Positions 7,224 through 18,368 of a stretch of DNA of 64,000 bases are shown here, piece by piece. A model generated the notes under the pieces. It saw only the letters and a list, made by a program, of their open reading frames with translations. It ran no database searches and had not been told where the DNA came from. The translations under genes and the position numbers were made by a program. This DNA comes from a bacterium 1XD42-1. GTDB taxonomy: Bacteria; Bacillota; Clostridia; Oscillospirales; Ruminococcaceae. The stretch spans positions 1-64,000 of the forward strand of contig RAZJ01000003.1 of assembly GCA_003612625.1 (NCBI GenBank), written 5' to 3'. The stretch's first letter is position 1; each line of letters opens with the position of its first letter.

Positions 7224-7370
7224 TTATTTGGCTTTCCGCTCGCATTTTTGGTTTGCAACGGTACAGGAAGTTTTACATGCGGACTGGCAGGATGCCTGGC
7301 ATTCGCCACAGCCGCCTTTTACAGCGGATTCTTTTAAATTAGCTTGATTAATAGTTTTTACATGTGTCAT
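7224..7370 (-). CDS. scfA: Six-cysteine peptide SCIFF (precursor)
   Basis: A 48-codon gene short enough to be missed by length-filtered gene finding. The peptide starts MTHVKTINQANLK and contains the hallmark run GGCGECQASCQSACKTSCTV, with Cys at 21, 24, 28, 32, 36 and 43 and Thr34, the usual thioether partner region. A GAGGAAT Shine-Dalgarno lies 6-12 bases before the ATG. It is directly followed by the maturase gene. Family members end shortly after the last Cys; this one has an extra basic tail ERKAK. SCIFF is a ranthipeptide (gamma-thioether) proposed to act in quorum signalling or metabolism control; its role here is not shown by sequence. Confidence 0.93.
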   Translation of the reverse strand: MTHVKTINQANLKESAVKGGCGECQASCQSACKTSCTVANQKCERKAK

Positions 7371-7460
7371 TTTTTATTCCTCATTTCCAAATTTATAATA
7401 ATTGATAACCATAGTATAACATACTATTATAAAAGATTCAATTATCTAAATCTAATTTTT

Positions 7461-7859
7461 CTACCGGAATTTCTTTTTCTTATTAACTCCTAATACACCG
7501 CCGATAGCAGATGCTAACAATACAGCGATAAACTTTGTAAGGGCCTGCATTCCAGGCGCACAGCTATTGACTGTCATTCCTGCACATATCAAAACAAGAA
7601 ATAAAATGCATCCACAACAAAGGCCCAAAAATAACCCTTTTTCCTGGGATAATGCAGCTGTAACATAGCCTGCTAAAAAGCCGCCTGCTACAAAAGAAAT
7701 GGTAGCAAATAAAGAAACTGATGCCTGAGGCATATCCCGCATTCCCATAAGGGCTGACATCAGGAGCAGCAATAAAAAACATGCTAGTGCCCCGCTGGAA
7801 ATACCATAAGTAATTGGACGAAGAAACCGTCTTGCATTATACATATCGGGCTGTTTCAA
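7461..7859 (-). CDS. TIGR04086 family membrane protein
   Basis: A protein of about 132 residues with four hydrophobic segments, matching the TIGR04086 membrane family that is commonly found between yajC and the SCIFF genes in Clostridia. Function unknown. The start is uncertain. A TTG at 7859 has the strong GAGGGGGAAGG Shine-Dalgarno immediately before it; an ATG at 7844 (MYNARRFLRP) is the alternative. The tail KKKKFR is strongly basic. It lies between yajC and scfA, all on the same strand. Confidence 0.7.
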   Translation of the reverse strand: MKQPDMYNARRFLRPITYGISSGALACFLLLLLMSALMGMRDMPQASVSLFATISFVAGGFLAGYVTAALSQEKGLFLGLCCGCILFLVLICAGMTVNSCAPGMQALTKFIAVLLASAIGGVLGVNKKKKFR

Positions 7860-7946
7860 TGCCCTTCCCCCTCTCAAGCCGTTTAATCGTACTAGCGCTT
7901 ATGATAAAATCCTATGCTAAAAAAATATATTTTAGACTATAACAGA

Positions 7947-8276
7947 TTATTTTTTCTTAGCAGGAGCAGAAGCTGCATTTCTTTCAGAAGCTGTATTATT
8001 AGCTTGTACAGAAGAACGGAGGATCCGGATTTTGCTGCGGTCAGAACCAGTTTCAATTACAATAGTATCATCACGTAAAGACACCACAGTCCCTACAATA
8101 CCGCCGATTGTAATAATTTCATCCCCGACTTCCAAAGCATGACGCATGGCGGCAGCTTCTTTTTCGCGTTTTTTCTGGGGACGGATCATGAAAAAATACA
8201 TAACCACAAAAATTAAAATGAGCATACCATACATTAAAAGTGTACTGGATGCGCTGGGTGCTGCTTGTTGAGGCAT
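7947..8276 (-). CDS. yajC: Preprotein translocase subunit YajC
   Basis: Small membrane partner of SecDF in the Sec translocase. The 109-residue protein has one N-terminal membrane helix (about 14-34) followed by the family signature MIRPQKKREKE and a compact beta-rich domain with GDEIITIGGIVGTV. The ATG at 8276 is preceded by GGAAGGAG with good spacing; an in-frame TTG at 8294 overlaps that Shine-Dalgarno and is rejected. It follows tgt and queA, the usual clostridial order queA-tgt-yajC, and has a good promoter of its own in front. Confidence 0.92.
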   Translation of the reverse strand: MPQQAAPSASSTLLMYGMLILIFVVMYFFMIRPQKKREKEAAAMRHALEVGDEIITIGGIVGTVVSLRDDTIVIETGSDRSKIRILRSSVQANNTASERNAASAPAKKK

Positions 8277-8315
8277 TAGAGAATCTCCTTCCAAATCAAT
8301 TAAACACTAAGATGC

Positions 8316-8344
8316 ATTATACCCTTTTTTTCTGGATGATGCAA
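8316..8344 (-). promoter_or_regulatory. Sigma-A-type promoter for yajC
   Basis: On the minus strand TTGCAT (8339-8344) and TATAAT (8316-8321) are separated by exactly 17 bases, about 40 bases before the yajC start. It allows yajC and the genes downstream to be expressed separately from tgt. Confidence 0.6.
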
Positions 8345-8369
8345 GTCCTTTTCCTTGATTCATTATGAT

Positions 8370-10548
<2,179 letters not shown>

Positions 10549-10609
10549 GATAAGCTCCTTCCTAAAAAAGGGAAAAATATTTTTTAATGGAGAATGGATT
10601 TTAAAATTC

Positions 10610-10638
10610 TTGACATTATGCCGATAGAATGATAAGAT
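10610..10638 (+). promoter_or_regulatory. Promoter of the asd-dapA-dapB leader
   Basis: A near-consensus sigma-A promoter: TTGACA at 10610-10615, 17-base spacer, TAAGAT at 10633-10638. Transcription would begin near 10645, about 30 bases before the lysine aptamer. Confidence 0.75.
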
Positions 10639-10675
10639 AACTACAACGATTTTCTGTTATTAAAAATATTTTCAG

Positions 10676-10895
10676 CCAAACCGGTAGAGGTGCGTTTTTC
10701 ATCAGTAGTCCGGAAATAGACTGCCAAGGTCGTTAAAAATCGGATCAAAGGGGAATACGCCGAAGAAGGCTGTCTGGCAAACACCTTCTGGGCATACATC
10801 AAAAAGGTGTATGACTGTCATCATGGTAAGTATGATGGAGAGCTCTGGAGGCAGTTCAAGTCAGTATGGAAAAATATACTGCTTGCTATCAGATG
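10676..10895 (+). ncRNA. Lysine riboswitch (L box) controlling asd-dapA-dapB
   Basis: The leader shows lysine-riboswitch landmarks: the opening GGTAGAGGTGCG, the AGTA turn, the conserved AAAGGGGAATACGCCGAAG core at about 10748-10767, the paired AAGGTGT stretch and a final stem CATCATGGTAAGTATGATG followed by the closing P1 strand. Lysine binding is expected to stop transcription at the terminator 10922-10938 and so lower diaminopimelate/lysine synthesis. The P1 5' strand AACCGGT (10679-10685) is also complementary to the terminator arm ACCGGTT, which suggests how the antiterminated state forms. It controls asd rather than lysC. Confidence 0.9.
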
Positions 10896-10921
10896 AACTA
10901 CTCTATTATATTTCAATTTCC

Positions 10922-10944
10922 ACCGGTTTTCAACCGGTTTTTTA
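10922..10944 (+). terminator. Riboswitch-controlled terminator
   Basis: ACCGGTT (10922-10928) and AACCGGT (10932-10938) form a 7-bp stem with a 3-base loop, followed by a T-rich run TTTTTATTTT. It lies between the lysine aptamer and asd. Confidence 0.8.
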
Positions 10945-10989
10945 TTTTATCCCACAAAAAATTGTCATGTAAGAAAGGAACATCATAGA

Positions 10990-12066
10990 ATGAAAAGATA
11001 TCAGGTTGGTATTGTTGGCGCCACAGGTATGGTAGGACAACGGTTTATTTCCCTTTTGGAAAACCACCCTTGGTTTTCTTTAGCAGTTGTTGCAGCTTCT
11101 GCCCGCTCTGCTGGGAAAACATATGAAGAAGCTGTTGGAAATCGCTGGGCTATGGCTGCGCCAATGCCGGAAGCAGTTAAAAATATGATTGTTTTAGATG
11201 CGTCGGATATTCCGGCTGTAACATCAAAAGTAGATTTTATTTTTTGTGCAGTAGACATGAAAAAAGAGGAAATCCGTGCTTTGGAAGAAGCCTATGCCAA
11301 AGCAGAATGTCCCGTTGTTTCCAATAATTCTGCCAATCGTACAACACCTGATGTTCCAATGGTTATCCCGGAAATCAATGGAGAACATTTAGCAGTTATT
11401 GATTCCCAGCGCCGCCGTTTAGGGACAAAACGTGGTTTTATTGCTGTAAAATCCAACTGTTCCCTGCAAAGCTATGTCCCTGCCTTTGAACCGCTTATGG
11501 ATTTTGGGATCAGTAAAGCACTTGTCTGTACTTATCAAGCCATTTCCGGCGCAGGAAAAACTTTTGAAAGCTTCCCGGAAATTGTAGATAATGTCATTCC
11601 TTATATTGGCGGCGAAGAAGAAAAAAGCGAAAAAGAACCATTAAAAATCTGGGGAAAAGTAGAAGATGGGAAAATTGTTTCAGCGACCAAACCTGCTATT
11701 ACAGCACAATGTCTGCGTGTTCCCTGCTCGGATGGACATATGGCTGCAGTTTTTGTTAGCTTTGACAAAAAGCCATCTATTTCTGAAATCAAAGAAAGAT
11801 GGGCTTCTTTTTCTGGAGAACCCCAAGCTTTGGGATTGCCCAGTGCACCAAAACAATTTTTACATTATTTTGAGGAAGAAAACCGTCCTCAAACAAAACT
11901 GGACCGGAATTTAGAAAATGGAATGGCAGTATCAATCGGACGTTTGCGGGAAGATACTCAATATGATTATAAATTTGTATGCCTTTCCCATAACACTTTG
12001 CGGGGTGCAGCAGGCGGCGGTGTTCTTTTGGCAGAATTGCTGGCAGCAAAAGGATATTTTGATTAA
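10990..12066 (+). CDS. asd: Aspartate-semialdehyde dehydrogenase
   Basis: Reduces aspartyl phosphate to aspartate semialdehyde, the branch point to lysine, threonine and methionine. The 358-residue protein starts with the nucleotide-binding VGIVGATGMVGQRF, has SNNSANR, the active-site Cys in KSNCSLQSY, and AISGAGKTFESFPEI. This is the longer archaeal/fungal-like subtype, common in Clostridia. AAGAAAGGAA precedes the ATG. First gene after the lysine riboswitch, followed by dapA and dapB. Confidence 0.93.
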   Translation: MKRYQVGIVGATGMVGQRFISLLENHPWFSLAVVAASARSAGKTYEEAVGNRWAMAAPMPEAVKNMIVLDASDIPAVTSKVDFIFCAVDMKKEEIRALEEAYAKAECPVVSNNSANRTTPDVPMVIPEINGEHLAVIDSQRRRLGTKRGFIAVKSNCSLQSYVPAFEPLMDFGISKALVCTYQAISGAGKTFESFPEIVDNVIPYIGGEEEKSEKEPLKIWGKVEDGKIVSATKPAITAQCLRVPCSDGHMAAVFVSFDKKPSISEIKERWASFSGEPQALGLPSAPKQFLHYFEEENRPQTKLDRNLENGMAVSIGRLREDTQYDYKFVCLSHNTLRGAAGGGVLLAELLAAKGYFD

Positions 12067-12133
12067 GAAAAGCATAAACAAATTGTACAGGAAACCCTTC
12101 ATTTTATCATTCTAAAAGAAAGGTATGGCATTT

Positions 12134-13021
12134 ATGAAAACCTCTATTTTTACTGGTTCAGCCGTAGCAATTATTACCCCTATGAATGAAGATTTGTCCG
12201 TGAATTATGAAGTTCTTGGAGAAATCATTGACGATCAAATAAAAAATAGTACAGATGCCATTGTAATTGTTGGAACTACTGGGGAATCCTCCACTTTGAC
12301 AGATGAAGAACATGTAAAATGTATCCAATATGCAGTAGAACGGGCCGCTGGTCGGGTACCTGTAATAGCGGGAACCGGCAGCAACCATACAGATTATGCC
12401 CTTTGGCTGAGCAAGGAAGCTGAAAAAGTTGGTGCAAATGCCCTGCTACAAGTGACACCTTATTATAATAAGACTTCTCAGGCAGGCTTAGTAAAACATT
12501 TTACAGCGATAGCAGATGCTGTAAATCTTCCAATGATCCTTTATAACGTACCAAGCCGTACCGGTATGACGATAGCACCGAAAATTTATCAGGAGCTTTC
12601 CAAACATCCCAACATTGTAGCAGCAAAAGAAGCCAGCGGAAATTTCTCTGCCATTGCAGAAACACGGTATTTATGCGGGGATGATTTGGATTTTTATTCT
12701 GGAAATGACGACCAAATTGTGCCAATGCTGTCCTTAGGCGGAAAAGGTGTTATTTCCGTATTATCAAATGTAGCTCCCAAAGAAACCCATGATATTTGCC
12801 AGCTTTATTTTGACGGAAAAATAGCAGAAAGCGCCGCTTTGCAAATAAAATACATGGGTTTAATTCAGGCATTGTTCTGTGATGTCAATCCTATTCCTGT
12901 TAAAAAAGCAATGAATTTATTAGGCTGGAAAGCTGGAGAATGCCGTCTGCCATTGACAGAAATGTCGTCTGAAAATAAAGCCCGTTTAGAAAAAGAAATG
13001 AAAGCAGTTGGCTTAATTTAA
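12134..13021 (+). CDS. dapA: 4-hydroxy-tetrahydrodipicolinate synthase
   Basis: Condenses pyruvate with aspartate semialdehyde, the first committed step of diaminopimelate and lysine synthesis; dipicolinate for spores also derives from this product. The 295-residue aldolase-fold protein has GTTGESSTL, the Tyr of VTPYYNK, YNVPSRTG and the Schiff-base Lys in AAKEASGN. The ATG at 12134 is 10 bases after AAGAAAGG; the in-frame ATG at 12125 is too close to that Shine-Dalgarno. Confidence 0.95.
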   Translation: MKTSIFTGSAVAIITPMNEDLSVNYEVLGEIIDDQIKNSTDAIVIVGTTGESSTLTDEEHVKCIQYAVERAAGRVPVIAGTGSNHTDYALWLSKEAEKVGANALLQVTPYYNKTSQAGLVKHFTAIADAVNLPMILYNVPSRTGMTIAPKIYQELSKHPNIVAAKEASGNFSAIAETRYLCGDDLDFYSGNDDQIVPMLSLGGKGVISVLSNVAPKETHDICQLYFDGKIAESAALQIKYMGLIQALFCDVNPIPVKKAMNLLGWKAGECRLPLTEMSSENKARLEKEMKAVGLI

Positions 13022-13060
13022 AAATACATCTGGCAGACAGGATAAGCCAAGGAGGTTTCA

Positions 13061-13810
13061 ATGAAAAGGATCATTCTTTCCGGATGCTGTGGAAAAATGG
13101 GCCACATGATCTCGGATTGTATAAAAGAACGGAACGATTGTACATTAGTAGCAGGGATTGATATAACAGGTACTGCTTATGATGCCTTCCCTGTTTTTAC
13201 TTCGCCTAGCGAATGCAGTGTTGAAGCAGATGTGATGATTGATTTTTCCCATCCAAGCGCTTTAGAATCCCTGTTATCTTACGCCCGCACTCAGAAGCTT
13301 CCAACAGTAATTGCAACAACAGGTTTATCCCAGGATCAAATTAAACAGATTGAAGAAACAGCACAATATATTCCACTATTTTTTTCTTTCAATATGTCTT
13401 TGGGGATTAACCTGCTTTGTGAATTGGCAAAGAAAGCCGCTGCCGTATTAGACGGTCAATTTGACATTGAAATTGTAGAAAAACATCATAACCGGAAGTT
13501 AGATGCTCCCAGCGGGACAGCTTTGATGTTAGCAGATGAAGTTTCTTCCGTATTAAAAGAACAACCTCGTTATGTCTATGATCGTCATTCTGTACGGCAA
13601 AAACGGGGAAAGGAAGAAATAGGGATACACTCCATCCGCGGCGGAACGATTGTCGGAGAACATGAAGTCATTTTTGCAGGCCGGGATGAAATTATTACTT
13701 TATCCCATACGGCAATGAGCCGGGAAGTATTTGCAACAGGAAGTGTAAATGCAGCACTATTTCTTTGTGAAAAAGAAAATGGCCTGTATAATATGGGCGA
13801 TCTGGTATAA
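13061..13810 (+). CDS. dapB: 4-hydroxy-tetrahydrodipicolinate reductase
   Basis: NAD(P)H-dependent second step of the diaminopimelate branch. The 249-residue protein has the dinucleotide-binding SGCCGKMGHMI at the N-terminus, the substrate motif EKHHNRKLDAPSGTA with catalytic His and Lys residues, and a C-terminal SHTAMSREVFATG. A canonical AAGGAGG precedes the ATG. Last gene of the riboswitch-controlled operon, 39 bases after dapA. Confidence 0.95.
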   Translation: MKRIILSGCCGKMGHMISDCIKERNDCTLVAGIDITGTAYDAFPVFTSPSECSVEADVMIDFSHPSALESLLSYARTQKLPTVIATTGLSQDQIKQIEETAQYIPLFFSFNMSLGINLLCELAKKAAAVLDGQFDIEIVEKHHNRKLDAPSGTALMLADEVSSVLKEQPRYVYDRHSVRQKRGKEEIGIHSIRGGTIVGEHEVIFAGRDEIITLSHTAMSREVFATGSVNAALFLCEKENGLYNMGDLV

Positions 13811-13822
13811 CCAAACTTAAAA

Positions 13823-13850
13823 AACAGCACTGGCAGATGTCAGTGCTGTT
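13823..13850. terminator. Bidirectional terminator between dapB and lysA
   Basis: AACAGCACTG (13823-13832) pairs perfectly with CAGTGCTGTT (13841-13850). A-run on the left and T-run on the right give a working terminator in both directions for the convergent dapB and lysA genes. Confidence 0.85.
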
Positions 13851-13859
13851 TTTATATTA

Positions 13860-15161
13860 TTACAATAAATCATTTTCTATGAGCTGATCCAAAGTTTCCC
13901 TCTGGACAACAAGACGATCCATACCATCTTTCAGCATAACAACTGGCGGGCGGGGAATCCGATTATAATTAGAAGCCATAGAATAATTATAAGCTCCAGT
14001 AGCTAAAACAGCAATAATATCCCCTGCTTGAACATCTTGTATCTGCATATTTTCCCCTAACAAGTCGCCGCTTTCACAGCACTTCCCTGCTAACGTAACA
14101 ACCCGTGTTTTTGGCTGGTCAGCTTTATTTGCAACCATAGCTTCATATTCGGACTGATACAAAATATAACGGGGATTATCTCCCATGCCTCCGTCAATAG
14201 ATACATAAGTGCGGACTCCAGGAATTTCCTTTACACAGCCTGCGGTGTAAAGTGTAATTCCTGCCGGGCCAACAATGGAACGGCCTGGTTCTATTACAAT
14301 AAATGGCGTTGTTAAGTTTCGCTTTGTACAAATTTCTTTTACAGTTTCTGAAACCTGCCTCATATAACTGTCATAAGCTACCGGATCATGATCCGGTAAA
14401 TATTTAATTCCAAAGCCGCCGCCCAGATCTAAAACTTTTAATTCCTTCCCTGTGGCATCCCGAATATCAGCCATAAATTCCAACATGATTTTGGCAGCCA
14501 AACAGAAAGGATCAATATCAAAAATTTGTGATCCAATATGGCAATGCAAGCCTTTTAATTGCAGTCCAGGCATTTCCAAAGCCTGTTTAGCAGCATGCAT
14601 GGCTTCTCCGGTTTCCAGGGCAAATCCAAATTTACTGTCAATTTGACCTGTCCGTATGAAATTGTGGGTATGTGCATCAACACCAGGTTTTACACGCAAT
14701 AAAATTCCAGTTTTTTTTCCTTCACTGATCGAAAGTGCATTTAAAATATCCAGCTCATTGAGATTGTCAACAACAATTTGCCCCACACCATATTCAATAG
14801 CGGCTATTAACTCAGCTACTGTTTTATTATTTCCGTGGAAATAAATCTGTTCTGGCGGGAAACCGACACTTTCAGCCGTATGAAGTTCTCCTAATGAAAC
14901 TACATCTAACGCAATTTGTTCTTCTATGGCAATTTTACACATAGCTTTACAACAAAAAGCTTTGCTGGCATAAGCTACCATTCCATTGCCGCCATAATAT
15001 TTTTGGATGGATTCCCGATAACTTGTACAAGCTTTCCGAATTTCATTTTCATCCATAACATAAAGGGGAGTACCATAAATTTCTGCTAATTCTACGGTAT
15101 CCCGTCCTCCAATGGTTAAATGGCCCATTCCATTTAATCCCAAACAATCAGATACAAACAT
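13860..15161 (-). CDS. lysA: Diaminopimelate decarboxylase
   Basis: PLP enzyme that makes lysine from meso-diaminopimelate. The 433-residue protein has the PLP lysine in AYASKAFCCKAM, HCHIGSQIFD, the glycine-rich LDLGGGFG, EPGRSIVGPAG, and the active-site CESGD. It faces the dapB gene from the opposite strand, so the synthesis genes flank a shared terminator, but lysA is not under the riboswitch seen here. It is downstream of ysxC and lon. Confidence 0.95.
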   Translation of the reverse strand: MFVSDCLGLNGMGHLTIGGRDTVELAEIYGTPLYVMDENEIRKACTSYRESIQKYYGGNGMVAYASKAFCCKAMCKIAIEEQIALDVVSLGELHTAESVGFPPEQIYFHGNNKTVAELIAAIEYGVGQIVVDNLNELDILNALSISEGKKTGILLRVKPGVDAHTHNFIRTGQIDSKFGFALETGEAMHAAKQALEMPGLQLKGLHCHIGSQIFDIDPFCLAAKIMLEFMADIRDATGKELKVLDLGGGFGIKYLPDHDPVAYDSYMRQVSETVKEICTKRNLTTPFIVIEPGRSIVGPAGITLYTAGCVKEIPGVRTYVSIDGGMGDNPRYILYQSEYEAMVANKADQPKTRVVTLAGKCCESGDLLGENMQIQDVQAGDIIAVLATGAYNYSMASNYNRIPRPPVVMLKDGMDRLVVQRETLDQLIENDLL

Positions 15162-15181
15162 TCTTCACTCCCCTTTTATCT

Positions 15182-15772
15182 TTAATTCCCTTCTGTGGCA
15201 ATTTCCTCAATAATTTCCCATACAGCTTCTACCCCTTCCCCTGTCTGAGAAGAAAATGGGATTTTAACAATTTGATCCCCACAAGGTAATTCTTGCGTAA
15301 TAGATTCCAGCCGGTTTTGGCGCTGGGTTTTATTCAGCTTATCGGCTTTCGTTAAAATAACAGCAAATGGGAAACCGCCATCAATTAAAAAATTGATCAT
15401 CGTTAAATCATCTTCTGTAGGCGGATGACGCATATCAATGAGTTGGAATACAATGCGCAGATCACGATCTTGAGCAAAATACCCTTCTATCAGTTCACTC
15501 CATCGTTTTTTTTCACTTTTTGATACTTTGGCATAGCCATAGCCTGGCAAATCGACAAAATGAATCCCTTCTGCCCGGAAAAAATTGATTGTAGAAGTTT
15601 TGCCTGGTACAGCCGAAACACGGGCTAATTGCTTCCGGTTAAACAAACGGTTCAGCATGGAACTTTTTCCAACATTAGAACGGCCTGCAAAAGCCAGTTC
15701 CGGCAGCTCCGGAGTAGGGAGCTGCGCGGAAATGCCAAAGCTTTTTTCAAAAATGACATTTTGATGATTCAT
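15182..15772 (-). CDS. ysxC: Ribosome biogenesis GTP-binding protein YsxC/EngB
   Basis: Essential GTPase for assembly of the 50S subunit. The 196-residue protein shows the G1 motif GRSNVGKSS, the switch region GKTSTINFF, G3 DLPGYGYAK, G4 TKADK and a G5 FSSQTGEG. It is 7 bases downstream of lon, as in Bacillus where ysxC follows lonA. Confidence 0.93.
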   Translation of the reverse strand: MNHQNVIFEKSFGISAQLPTPELPELAFAGRSNVGKSSMLNRLFNRKQLARVSAVPGKTSTINFFRAEGIHFVDLPGYGYAKVSKSEKKRWSELIEGYFAQDRDLRIVFQLIDMRHPPTEDDLTMINFLIDGGFPFAVILTKADKLNKTQRQNRLESITQELPCGDQIVKIPFSSQTGEGVEAVWEIIEEIATEGN

Positions 15773-15779
15773 GAAAACC

Positions 15780-18242
15780 TCACTGTGGGATTGGTGAATT
15801 TGTCTTTACAGATTCCTCCGGGGTTAAAGAGCCGATAGCCGGATTTAAAGAAGATGTAACTGGCATTTTAATGGGCTTATGAAGTAAAGCTGTATCTAAA
15901 ATGGTGTCAATTTTTTCCGCCGTTACAAAATAAAGCGCGTCACGTACTTCCGGATCCAATTCCGCTAAATCTGGTTCATTTTCTTTTGGGATCACAACGG
16001 TTTTAATCCCAGCCCGATAAGCTGCCATAGATTTTTCCCGCAATCCTCCGATTGGGAGAACCCTTCCCCGCAAAGTGATTTCGCCAGTCATAGCAACTTC
16101 TCTATGAACAGGGATCTGGGACAATGCGGAAACAAGAGCAGTAGTAATGGTAACTCCGGCAGAAGGACCATCTTTTGGAACTGCCCCTTCCGGAACATGA
16201 ATATGAATATCTTTTGTTTTATAAAAGTCGCGTTCAACACCATAACAATCCCAGTGGGCACGGATATAGCTGACTGCTGCATGGGCAGATTCCTTCATAA
16301 CATCTCCCAATGAACCAGTCAATTCCAATTTTCCCGTACCATCCAGAACAGCAACCTCAACTTGCAGCATTTCCCCACCAACGGAAGTCCATGCCAAACC
16401 ATTTACCATACCGATCTCATCATTTTCTTGGATCAGCTCTGGTTTAAATTTGTGAGGCCCTAAAAGTTCTATTATATTTTCATTGTCGATCACAACTTTT
16501 TTGGCTTCACCGCCTACCAGCTTTTTAGCAGCTTTCCGCAGCAAGGAAGCAATCTGCCGTTCCAGGGAGCGAACCCCTGCCTCCCTGGTATAATGATCAA
16601 GCAAGGCATAAATAGCATCATCCGTAATTTTTGCTTTGGAAGCAGTCAAACCATGACGCTTGAGCTGTTTCGGAAGCAAATGCTCTTTAGCAATATGATA
16701 TTTTTCTTCACGGGTATAACTGGCCAGCTCAATAATTTCCATACGATCCCGCAAAGGTCCGGGAATATTTTCCAAAGTGTTTGCCGTAGCAATAAACAGA
16801 ACGCCAGATAAATCAAAAGGTACTTCAATATAATGATCCCGGAAAGCATAATTTTGTTCAGAATCCAAAACTTCCAATAAGGCGGAAGAAGGATCACCCC
16901 GAAAATCATTTCCTAATTTATCCACTTCATCCAATAGCATCAAAGGATTCGATGTACCAGCCTGCTTCATAGCAGTCATAATCCGTCCGGGCATAGATCC
17001 GATATAAGTTTTGCGGTGGCCCCGAATATCACTTTCGTCCCGAACACCTCCCAAAGAAATCCGGACATACTTACGTCCCATGGATTTAGCGATGGAATTT
17101 GCAATGGAAGTTTTTCCCACTCCGGGAGGGCCTACCAAACAAATGATCTGCCCTTTCATATCCGGGGCAAGCTTCCGGACAGCCAGCAATTCTAAAATAC
17201 GTTCTTTTACTTTTTTCAGCCCAAAGTGCTCCTTATCCAATAAGGTTTGCGCTTTTTTAATATCAATTTTGTCAGTTGTTTTTTTATTCCAGGGCAAATC
17301 AAGCACAATATCCAAATAGCTGCGAAGCACACTGGCTTCATTGGAATTATAAGGAAGCTTAGACAGCCGATCCACTTCTTTGGAAAGCTTCTCAGCCACC
17401 TCTTTTTCTAGTTCTAATTTCTGGATTTTATTCAGGTATTCGCTGCTTTCTTCCTGAGGATCTTCTTCTCCCAGTTCCCCGGAAATTGCTTTCATTTGTT
17501 CCCTTAAATAATATTCCCGCTGGTTTTTATCAATTTGTCCCCGAACTTTTTCCTGAATATCCTGTTCTAAAGAAAGAATATTATTTTCCGATTCTAAAAG
17601 GTGGGCTAACAATTCCAAACGTTTTAGCGGATCACTTTGAGAAAGGATCGTTTGTTTATCAGCCGTTTCCATCTGCATATTACCTGCTATGTATTCTGCC
17701 AAATGGATCGGATCATCATTTACCAGTGCATTGACTACCAATTCCCGCGGCATTCTGGGCGTAAGGTAACAATAGGTTTCAAATAAATCCTTTACTGTAC
17801 GCATCAATGCGTCACACATAGCAGTTCTTTTCCGGATGGGCTTCAAAGGAAATGCCGTAATAACGGCTTCAAAATAAGGATTATCTGAGATAACCTCTAC
17901 TGTTTTAGCGCGGTAAAGTCCTTCTACCAAAATCCTCCAAGTGCCGCTTTGCGATTTAATAATTTGTTTGACCAAAGCTACAACGCCGATTTTGTAAATG
18001 GTTTCAGGTTTTGGATCGTCATCCCGCAAATCCTTTTGGGCTACTAAAAAAACCTGACGGCTTGAGGACATAACCTGATTTAAAGCCAGCAAAGATTTTT
18101 CACGGCCCACATCAAAATGAAGTACCATTTCAGGAAATAGTACCAGGCCACGCAATACCAGCATCGGCATTTTAATGGTTTCTGGCGGATTTTTTTGGTT
18201 GTCCAATGATTTATTTTCAATTTTGCGAACCGTTTCGCTCAT
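15780..18242 (-). CDS. lon: Lon ATP-dependent protease
   Basis: AAA+ serine protease that degrades damaged and regulatory proteins. The 820-residue protein has the N-terminal substrate domain (about 25-220), coiled linker, Walker A GPPGVGKTS, Walker B MLLLDEVDKLG, and the C-terminal protease with the catalytic Ser in KDGPSAGVT and a Lys further on. A TATAAT box lies about 60 bases upstream of the start. It is followed by ysxC. The C-terminal extension of about 40 residues beyond the protease domain is rich in Ser, Thr and Pro. Confidence 0.95.
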   Translation of the reverse strand: MSETVRKIENKSLDNQKNPPETIKMPMLVLRGLVLFPEMVLHFDVGREKSLLALNQVMSSSRQVFLVAQKDLRDDDPKPETIYKIGVVALVKQIIKSQSGTWRILVEGLYRAKTVEVISDNPYFEAVITAFPLKPIRKRTAMCDALMRTVKDLFETYCYLTPRMPRELVVNALVNDDPIHLAEYIAGNMQMETADKQTILSQSDPLKRLELLAHLLESENNILSLEQDIQEKVRGQIDKNQREYYLREQMKAISGELGEEDPQEESSEYLNKIQKLELEKEVAEKLSKEVDRLSKLPYNSNEASVLRSYLDIVLDLPWNKKTTDKIDIKKAQTLLDKEHFGLKKVKERILELLAVRKLAPDMKGQIICLVGPPGVGKTSIANSIAKSMGRKYVRISLGGVRDESDIRGHRKTYIGSMPGRIMTAMKQAGTSNPLMLLDEVDKLGNDFRGDPSSALLEVLDSEQNYAFRDHYIEVPFDLSGVLFIATANTLENIPGPLRDRMEIIELASYTREEKYHIAKEHLLPKQLKRHGLTASKAKITDDAIYALLDHYTREAGVRSLERQIASLLRKAAKKLVGGEAKKVVIDNENIIELLGPHKFKPELIQENDEIGMVNGLAWTSVGGEMLQVEVAVLDGTGKLELTGSLGDVMKESAHAAVSYIRAHWDCYGVERDFYKTKDIHIHVPEGAVPKDGPSAGVTITTALVSALSQIPVHREVAMTGEITLRGRVLPIGGLREKSMAAYRAGIKTVVIPKENEPDLAELDPEVRDALYFVTAEKIDTILDTALLHKPIKMPVTSSLNPAIGSLTPEESVKTNSPIPQ

Positions 18243-18368
18243 CTTTTTTTACCCCTTTTTTGAAGATACTAGATAGATTCATAGCTGTTCTGCGGTCATT
18301 ATATCATAATCCGACAAAAATAAAAAGAAAAAATCCTTGGACGAATATCCAATATTTCATGATAATTG

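Noticed and set aside
16593-17734. Several plus-strand open frames of 70-100 codons opposite lon
   Set aside because: They are antisense to a well-conserved coding region, have no Shine-Dalgarno and no recognisable motif.
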